From Eucommia ulmoides (lineage: Eukaryota > Streptophyta > Magnoliopsida > Garryales > Eucommiaceae): a DNA stretch of 64,000 nucleotides. Of this stretch, positions 56,566 to 64,000 are shown in pieces. Each line of letters begins with the position of its first letter. Within the stretch, counting starts at the first letter, position 1. The stretch is taken from contig CM028328.1 in the NCBI GenBank assembly GCA_016647705.1, positions 45,936,647 through 46,000,646 on the forward strand, given 5' to 3'. The notes under the pieces were generated by a model. That model saw only the letters and a program-made list of their open reading frames with translations, was not told where the DNA came from and did not search any database. Made by a program: the position numbers and the translations under genes.

Positions 56566-56992
56566 ATGTCCTACGGTAGTATGTTATCTGGTGGATTAAG
56601 CAACAATTTGGGGGGGTTCAAACATAGATATGCGATTTCCCCCCAAATACTGTGCTTGTGGAAAAAGAGTAGACATTAGGGTTGTTCAAACTGAGAAACC
56701 TACCAAGGGTCTTCTCTATTATTGTTGTGTTACCAGAACATGTAGAATTTGGGAATAGCTTGTTCTAGATTTAATTAAGATAATTGGAGCAGAAGATGTT
56801 GCTGAAGATGATGAAATTTCTAAGAAAAATTATGATCTATATTTAGAACTGATGGAGGAGGTTGCTGCATTGAAGTGTGAAAATAATTTGTGATTGAAGA
56901 AATTGGAATTAACGGTGGGGAAGATGAAGAAATGGATTTCGATTTGTTTTGTTGTATTCTTATTTCTTGCAATTAAAGTTTGTTGTTTGTAA
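56566..56992 (+). pseudogene. GRF-type zinc-finger protein with hydrophobic tail, MULE-borne, decayed
   Basis: It starts MSYGSMLSGGLSNNLGGF. After a one-base length change in the C-run at ~56640 the text is YCACGKRVDIRVVQTEKPTKGLLYYCC...TCRIWE, matching the GRF zinc finger (CxCG...C...C, with W where family members have FFEW). Stops follow at ~56756 and ~56891. Next comes an acidic and Leu-rich helix (NYDLYLELMEEVAALKCENN) and then WISICFVVFLFLAIKVCCL, a C-terminal membrane-like segment, stop at 56990-56992. GRF fingers bind nucleic acid, and small plant GRF proteins often carry such a tail. It lies just inside the left end and converges with the transposase. Its role in the element is unknown. 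Confidence 0.7.
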
Positions 56993-57029
56993 TGAAATTG
57001 GTGTTTTCAAGTGATTTTGGTTATGTGAT

Positions 57030-57440
57030 GGAAATTGTACTCTTGAATGAAAACTTTGCACCCACATTCAACCACATTCAACAATACTCAATCACATTGA
57101 ATCACAATTAGCAATAGGGAACAATACTAGAATGAAAATGACAGCGGCATTCAAACACATTCAACAACAATCAAACACAACCATTTGATATTTCCAATTT
57201 TTGTATCAAAATACATCATTCACCCATAATCTATTCAACAATACTGAACCAATTGAAATCAAACACATTCAAACCATACTCCATTCAACAATACTCAACC
57301 AATTGATATCAAACACATTCAACCACACTTAACCACAATCAAACACATTAAACAACACTCAAACACATTCAAACCATACTCCATTCAACAATACTCAACC
57401 AATTGATATCAAAATACATCATAAGTAGTTCATACATACA
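57030..57440. repeat. Tandem ACATTCAACAATACTCAACCA-type repeats inside the MULE
   Basis: ACACATTCAACCA, ATTCAACAATACTCAACCAA and TTGATATCAAA recur about 10-15 times in varied order between the two convergent pseudogenes. One ~60-bp block (CAAACCATACTCCATTCAACAATACTCAACCAATTGATATCAAA) is nearly exact at ~57270 and ~57372. Confidence 0.75.
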
Positions 57441-57699
57441 TTACATTTAGTATTTCCAATTGATATCAAAATACATACAAAATAAATCAATTGGATTCTA
57501 CTGTAAAATATACAGCAATGTAGCTAAAAAAAAAACATTTGTCCCATGCTTAGTTAACAGTTGTGCCATCAATCTACACCACTTGTCAAAAAAAAAAAAA
57601 AAAAAAAAAAAAAGAAGAAAGAAAAACAGTTCAACCACATTCATTGCCTAGAGGCTTGAGTTAGCTCTCCATCTGGTTGCGATGGATTTCCACCATCTA

Positions 57700-60292
57700 C
57701 TACATCTGTTGATCCACCTGCTACTCTAACTGCTCCACCTACTACTCCAGCTGTATTACCACCTCCATTTGTTTTTTTGTCTTGGACAAGTCCTTTTGTT
57801 GTGTCCAAATTGCAAACAGATCTTGCATTTGATGGTTTGCCTCATCCTCACCCTCTTTCCACTTGATTGTCCCTCATCACCACCAACTTTCTTCCTTTTT
57901 CCATTTCTAGGTTCTTCATCCTCCCCCCTTCTTCTGTTCTTCTTTGGCCTTCCAGGCTACCTTCTAATTGGTGGGGGCTTTAATGGATTACTTGGATTAA
58001 ACTTCCAAAATTTATGATCTATAATTAGGTGGATCATATTATGGTGGATGCTCAGGTAGTATCTTTGGCAAAGAAGTGATGAATGTAATCTTCAATATTG
58101 GCTCATTGAGAAATGATGGCTTTTGCAACATGTTTGCATGGAACATCACTAATGTTCCACTCCCCACATATGTAGTTAATATTCTCTAATTCCACAACGT
58201 CTCCAACACCCATCTCATTACTCAGTTCAAATTCAGTACCATCAGCCCATAAAATTTTGCAGTGCTTCTGTCCATCATCCATTGTTGCCCTACACTTTTT
58301 CCTAATGTTATTGTAGACTCTACCCTCCCAATTGACAACCTTCTCATACCTTTTATGCAGCCTTGTCATCAACCTTGTCCTAATCCTCTCAAGTGGACTC
58401 AAAATAGGCTTGCATCTAAGAGATCCTAACCAACTATTGAATGATTCAACTAGGATGTTGGTTATACGATCACATCTTACTTTTTCATCAAAAGTGTGCC
58501 TTGCCTATGTCTAAATTGGGTGCTCCATCAACTAATTGTAGGTATTGACATCTAGTGTTTTTATCCTCTCCATAGCATCCAAGAACCCCTTTTCATTATA
58601 TGATCTTGCAGCCTTCCAAATAGCTTTCTCAAATGTAATCCACGGTATTTCTTCTGAAAGTTCCCTAGTAGGTATTGGAAACATCTTCTGTGTGTTGCTT
58701 AAGGAAAAAATTTAGCAACTGAGGTTTTAATTGCCTGACATAGAGAATAAAATAGAGCATTAAACAGATCATTAAACAGTGCATTAAACTGTGCACTAAA
58801 TAGAACATTAAACAGAAATTAAATTTTCAGACGTAAAAATACCTTGTGCCAGTAAGACATTACAGTGAAAGGAGCCCCAAATGCTGGTCCTCCAAGCATT
58901 TCCTTCAAATTTTGGAAGAACTAAGACCATGTTTGGATTGACTTTCACTCAACTACACCAATTGCTAATGGGAACATACTATTATTACCACCCAAAGCAA
59001 CAACTGACAACAATACACCACCATGTGGATTCTTCCAAAAACATGTATCCACTCCTATGAAAGGCCTACACCCATCCAAGTATCCCCTCATCTGAGCATA
59101 GAAGGAAAGAAATAATTGGTAGAAAACAAGGGACACTGCAACTGATGGTTTGGAATATTGTATCCTCATTGTACTTCTAGGATTGCTTTTCTTAACTTGT
59201 ACTTCATAACCAAGTAGAAAAGCATAAGATGCTCCATAATTACTCTCAAGCATCTCCAGTGCCTTTGCCTTAGCCCTATATAGCTACCTCATTGATGCCT
59301 CAATTCCCTACAGTTATTTTAGTTTGGGTTGTAGACCATCAGTGTCAAGGTTTGGATTAGTTTTGAACTCTTTAAGTATTTTCTTTGCAATCCAAGTTGA
59401 AGTTGCCTTAGCCACATGAATCTTATTTTTTTTTTTTTTTTATGCATGTATGATCTGATTTCAGAGTTCTAATTATATGTGAAGATTATCCAGGTACAGG
59501 GGTAGCATAAATTCTTTACTGGCATCCCTTCTCACTGCAGTTAGCAATGATTCTTCTCCAATCATTCTTCATCCTAAAAAGTTTGAAGCCAACCTTTACC
59601 ACATAATCAGTAAGGGCATCCCTAAATTCATGAATACTGGTGAACAACATTCCTACAGAAAAAACAGATATTTCTCCATCCCTTGGTTTATGATACACTG
59701 GGTAATTAGAAGTATCCTACCACTGCCATTACAAACTTCATCCTCCTCATCACTTTTCTTCCTAGAGTTATCACTTGACTCAAAATTAGACAATTGATCA
59801 TCATTGCTACTTTCAATATTTTCTGCACTTTCTAGACCCAATTCTAATTCTTTTGAGTCTGATAACCCAAGTTCTCCCTCACGCATCCACTCATCATCCT
59901 CATCATCTGAACTAACGCCAAACACATCTTCCTCACTACCATCACCTCTAGATTCATCATCTCCATACTGGTCATTTACATGACTTTAGCCTCCAGAATT
60001 GTCTAGAGAATCCTCTTTATTATAACTAATTTCTTCATGTTCACTAATGTTTGCGTTTATCTCTTCAACAGTCCACAATTCGATACTATTATCACTCTCA
60101 CCTCTATTCTCAACCTCACTCTCAATCCCATTGCCCCTATTACACCCACTACCCCTATCACTCTCATTGCCATGTTCTTAACCACTCTCATCACTACTAT
60201 CCACGATTACAGGTTCAACACCTTCTAGTGGACGCACATTTAATGGCACATTCAATTATGACTCGATGACTAAATCAATATCAATAATCCTA
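57700..60292 (-). pseudogene. MURA-type MULE transposase, decayed and 5'-truncated
   Basis: Read on the minus strand: an acidic N-terminal region (SSDDEDDEWMREGELGLSDS, ~59650-59925, continuing to 60292); a MuDR DNA-binding domain (FTSIHEFRDALTDYVVKVGFKLFRMKNDWRRIIANC, ~59516-59650); the DDE transposase core (RPFIGVDTCFWKNPHGGVLLSVVALGGNN, ~58960-59100, first catalytic Asp kept); a SWIM finger (YICGEWNISDVPCKHVAKAI, ~58105-58170) whose first Cys is Tyr; LPGRPKKNRRR-like text; and an intact zinc knuckle CKICLQFGHNKRTC (57786-57827). Several frame breaks separate these parts. The 5' end is cut by the LTR element at 60293. Confidence 0.85.
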
Positions 60293-61730
60293 TGTTTACC
60301 ATTGGTAGCGAGCGAAAATGCATCGCTACTTACTCTCGCAAGTGTACGAGGTCTAAGTTTTAATATAGTGGATCTTGAAGATCGGATATCGTTCCCACAG
60401 AGTAGAGTGTGAATAATTGAATATCGCAATTGACGTAGTCTCATGTTATCCTGACGACGAAAGACATGAATTAAAATTAAACTAAGCTAAACTACAATTA
60501 GTGGGTTAATCCTAAATAAGTTGATTAATTAGGGATTGATTTCGTTCACTTAATACACGTTTGATTTCGTTTAGTTAACAATAACGGAGTTTAGGTATTC
60601 AACAATCTCGGTTTGTAAATGCCTCCGCCACCTCTTCCGAGTGTAAGACGAGGGAATACGCGACTTCGTGTCAATGAAGAGATCCCTCTCAATGTCTTAA
60701 CGACTTTAGGCCACGTGAGTCTTGACCCAACGTCATCGATTGCACACTAACTAACGCCCTCCCGGGTCATTAGGTCGTAACGATGTGTTTACCCTAGTCT
60801 GAATCCAGGGTTACCTCTCCCGAGTGTCAAACCCTAGATTCTCAAATCCAACCCTAATACCATTACAAGCATATTAAGATCATCATCAAATGATAAACAC
60901 AATCGGACTTAAAAGCAACAACCGTTAAAGAAACGTATATTAAACCAAACGAGTATTTACACAACTACACCTTTCGCTAACTAATCTCTAAATTATACTA
61001 ACATGTTCTTAGCCAATACAACATTAAATCAAAAGGAGATCATCAATATTAACAATAAACATTAAATACTAAGATGGAAACAAGGGAAGAAAAACCAAAT
61101 CTCAAAGTGGAGTAGTCCACTTTCGCCAAAGAACAATCCTCCCGAGCTCCCTCTTCTCCGTTGATGAACTTCCTCTTCTAGCTCTTCAAGGATTGGACAA
61201 GAATACCTCCTAAACTAATCTAATCTACTTCCTAAATTACCTAAACCTAAATAAGGTGGAACGAACTCTCCAAAATGTTAACCGATGCCTCCTCTCACGT
61301 CTATATATCCTGAGGTTTGGTGGAGAAAAGGGTTTAATAGGAAAGGTTTGGAAATATCTTCAAAATATCTGAAAATAGATATTTCTGCACAGAGTGTCAC
61401 CGCCTAAGCGGTGGTTCACCGCTTAGGCGGTAGGTTAAGTCGGTTAAGTTTCTGTTGGATCTTCGCCTAGGAGGTGGTTTCTCCGCCTAGGCGGTGGATG
61501 TTGGCATAATATTCTGATCTTTTCTCACCTAGGCGGTGGTCTTCATTCACCGAAATTCTGTTTTTCACATTTTGTTCACCGTTTCTCCACCGTTTTCACT
61601 TGTTTATCGCCCTTTGACGTCCCTTCACCTGTTTTACACTAAAACAAACTAAAACACAATTAAATATAACTGAAACGCTTGAAAACTAACAAATTCAGTT
61701 TAGATATAGATAGGTTTTTCACACCTATCA
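60293..61730 (-). mobile_element. LTR of an Athila/Tat-like Ty3/gypsy element (probable 3' LTR)
   Basis: On the minus strand the LTR begins TGATAGGTGTG (61730) just after a purine-rich TCGGGGGTAT tract and ends in CA at 60293. It interrupts the transposase pseudogene, so the left boundary is supported from outside. It contains palindromic CCGCCTAGGCGG motifs (61390-61540). Orientation and family follow from the GAGGACTAGCGAAATTCTAAG text next to the tract, typical of these elements. The partner LTR lies beyond the window. Confidence 0.7.
61385..61540. repeat. Cluster of CACCGCCTAGGCGGTGG palindromes
   Basis: At least five copies or half-copies of an 18-bp perfect or near-perfect palindrome: CACCGCCTAAGCGGTG, CACCGCTTAGGCGGT, CCGCCTAGGCGGTGG, CACCTAGGCGGTGG and a CGCCTAGGAGGTGG variant. 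They sit within about 155 bp inside the LTR and could form hairpins or act as binding sites. Confidence 0.8.
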
Positions 61731-64000
61731 ATACCCCCGAACTTAGAATTTCGCTAGTCCTCGAGCAAAACACTAACACTAAACTAAACTAACTAACGAA
61801 CGAACCAACTAAAAATGAAAAATTTAAACTAACACGAAAGAAGTATATGCATGTAAATATAAAGTTCAATCGAAATGACCAATTTGTTCCTCCCTCAACA
61901 TCCCTAAATCGGATCAAGTTCGGGAAGTAATCCACACCAAGGGGTGTTCTAGAATTTCAACGATCAATATCAATAAAAACCATTCTAGATCCATTTGAAG
62001 TGTGTGTGTGAGAACTCAAATGTATAACTAGTCAAATACTGGATTCGATTATTCAATCGTTAAGTTCATAACTTAAACCGTTGAAGGATTCAGGAAAACC
62101 ATACGCTTGATTGGAGTCTACTATCCACTAATGTAGGCTCGGATATTCACAGAGATCAATAGGGCTTGGTTTGGCTTTGGAGAACAACCACGGGTATCAC
62201 TGGAATAAAAATAGCAAATCGGTTTAATCGATCGATACCCGAGGTAAAATCTCTTGTCGCTATCCTCTCTCATGACCCCCACATTTAAAGTACAATTCTG
62301 AATAAGAAACGAAAATCCTTGTATTCACTTGTCGAAAGAGAAGAAAATAAAAATTATATTTTATTTATTTATTTATTTTTTTATTTTTTTAACATATTCC
62401 TAATTTAATTCGAATTATTACAGTTTTAAGAGAGTGCAAAAAGAAGTTAGAGAAACACTCCCCCAAACTTATTCGAATTAATAAAATTTTAGGAATATAT
62501 AAAAAGAAATGATAGAAACATACTCCCAAACTTATTTCAGGAGCGTGCAAAAAAGAAATACGAAAGTGACAAGTGAATACACTAATACCGAATCAATAAA
62601 AATTTATCAGAAACCTGACCGCTCACTTGATTTCACTCAATTTTGAAAATTAGGCTTAGCTACTTTGGGTTAGGAAAAATTTAATTGAAAGGAGTATTTG
62701 AACGTTTTCAGAATATGATTACGTTATTGGCTTCAACAGGGGAAATAAGGAATAAAAATTTTCAGGTTTAGCTACAACGGTTCAAGCGAAAAATTGACGG
62801 CCTAAATCACGTCTCCGGAATTACCTCAACTAGGATTCCGCCTCAAGTTTTCCCCAAATCAAGTTCTAGTTTCCTCATTTTCTATCATGAGCTTAATATC
62901 GAATAATCAACGTCTAATCGTTCAGATAATTATACATTGAGTTCAAATGTTGTGCGATTTTAGGATTGAGATAATTTTTACCCAATCGACATGTTAAGCA
63001 CACAAAAAACGCACAAGGAAGGTATTACCCTCGACCTCAATATGCAATTAGGGGATAATTCTCATCATCGGGTCTTGGCCCAAATGAACTCACATATAAA
63101 CATGCAAACACAACTTTATACATACACAAATCTAACTAAATCTAATACTAACATACATAAATTAATCTAACACTAAACATGCAAAACAAAAATTAAACTA
63201 AACTAAAAATTTAAAAACTAAAACATTCATAATAAATACATACATAAACATAGATTTGTACATAATATTTTTTGCATTCTGTTAAAAAAATAAAAATAAA
63301 AATTGTTCATCATTTTCTACAAAAAATCAAAATGGATGAACACCCACTAAACTATCATCCATTCCATACCATCCAGGCCTGAACATGGCAATGTACCAAC
63401 ATCAGTGAACCCAATAAACATATAGCATGCTTGCAAACAAAATGGGTTGAACACATATCTAGGGAATAAAACTTATTCCCTACTGTTCACCTGAAGACGA
63501 ATCATCACCATCATCACTTTGGGAAGGAGAGTGTGGTCTCTAGAGGAGATGTGGCGGCACAGATGGCGTTGGAGGGTAATCGTCCATCTCAAGGACAAGG
63601 CCGTCCCAAATCTTCCGTTGGACTCGATCTTGCTGCCTCAAAAATTCCAGGAAAGAAGCGATCTCATATTGGTTCTGGAGGACGGTCTGAAGCTTGTTAT
63701 TTATCCTCTCTTGGGAGTTTTCATCTCGGGCTCCCGAAGGTCTCGCCGTCTCGTTTGTTGGCTCTTTCCCTTCCTCAAGCTCAGGCTCGGCCGCCTCGTG
63801 CACCCCAGTCTTCCACAATCGGTTTATCGTTGATAGGTTAAGTGGAATGATAGGGTTACACAAGCTTCCCCTGGATACCGTCACGTAAGCTAATCGAAAA
63901 ATATGGGTCAATAGTGACGAAAACGGGAGCCCAGCTTTTACCGTCTTCATAGCATGTATGATCGATGAATAGATCAGGAATCCAACGTTGATTGGTTGCC
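61731..64000 (-). mobile_element. Internal 3' region of the Athila/Tat-like element, runs off the window
   Basis: About 1.8 kb without coding text (61731-63535), AT-rich, is followed at 63540-63950 and on to the window edge by a minus-strand frame (AMKTVKAGLPFSSLLTHIFRLAYV...) resembling the extra downstream ORF of Athila-type elements, sometimes called env-like. The element is fossil-like here and only partly in view; its state beyond the window is unknown. Confidence 0.55.

Larger units (their letters stand above)
56018..60292. mobile_element. Mutator-like element with transposase and GRF-finger genes, truncated on the right
   Basis: The left end has a MULE-like terminal region from GGGTTAATACCACTTATACC (56018) to about 56260, in the style of long TIRs. 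A GRF zinc-finger pseudogene runs rightward (56566-56992) and a MURA-type transposase pseudogene leftward (60292 to ~57700). They converge on a tandem-repeat region (~57030-57440). The right TIR is not in view: the transposase coding text stops at 60292 where LTR retroelement sequence begins. The left target duplication cannot be checked without the other end. Confidence 0.75.

Overview
This window is nuclear DNA from a flowering plant, most likely a eudicot. It is AT-rich, and its genes have plant-type GT-AG introns. It holds three recognisable host genes and many transposable elements of plant families: Ty3/gypsy and Ty1/copia relics, L1-type and RTE-type LINEs, Mutator-like (MULE), hAT and PIF/Harbinger-type DNA elements. 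No CRISPR, operon or other prokaryotic feature is present. I saw no rRNA or tRNA gene.

Host genes. (1) 3118-4149 (+) is a two-exon class B heat-stress transcription factor, very probably HSFB2A. Two perfect three-unit heat-shock elements and a G-box lie just upstream. (2) 19349-20671 (-) is an intronless PORR-domain organellar RNA-binding protein of the WTF/RPD1 type. It has a telo-box upstream, and its stop codon nearly abuts MITE sequence. (3) 45320-48354 (+) is the cytosolic ribosomal protein gene RPL24 (eL24). Its five exons join cleanly into 164 codons. Introns 3 and 4 carry transposon-derived sequence, and a telo-box and a site II-like motif lie upstream.

Layout. 1-2.85 kb is AT-rich intergenic DNA. 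2.85-4.45 kb is HSFB2A. About 4.75-11.05 kb is an old gypsy element on the minus strand, hit by a 587-bp hAT element (8-bp target duplication) and a 1066-bp Harbinger-type element (TAA duplication). 11-16 kb is degenerate repeat DNA with copia-like remnants. 16.2-19.3 kb is a MITE cluster with an RTE LINE tail. Next come the PORR gene and, at 20.85-27.2 kb, a decayed L1-type LINE with RNase H. About 27.2-33.2 kb is a copia relic containing a solo LTR. 33.4-40.3 kb is a complex of direct and inverted copies of one non-coding repeat. 41.64-44.24 kb is a second solo LTR of the same family. RPL24 follows. 49.67-53.21 kb is a MULE with long TIRs and a 9-bp target duplication, holding two tandem Harbinger-type elements plus possible captured gene fragments. 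56.0-60.3 kb is a larger MULE with a transposase pseudogene and a convergent GRF-zinc-finger pseudogene. It is cut by an Athila/Tat-like LTR element that runs off the window at 64 kb.

The host genes are unrelated to one another: stress transcription, organelle RNA processing and translation. The most interesting material is in the nested elements. The MuDR-like convergent two-gene layout, with a GRF-finger, hydrophobic-tailed protein opposite the transposase, is the best candidate for something under-described. The two solo LTRs with different hairpin minisatellites at the same LTR position and the inverted-repeat complex come next. All assignments are by eye; no alignment or database search was run.
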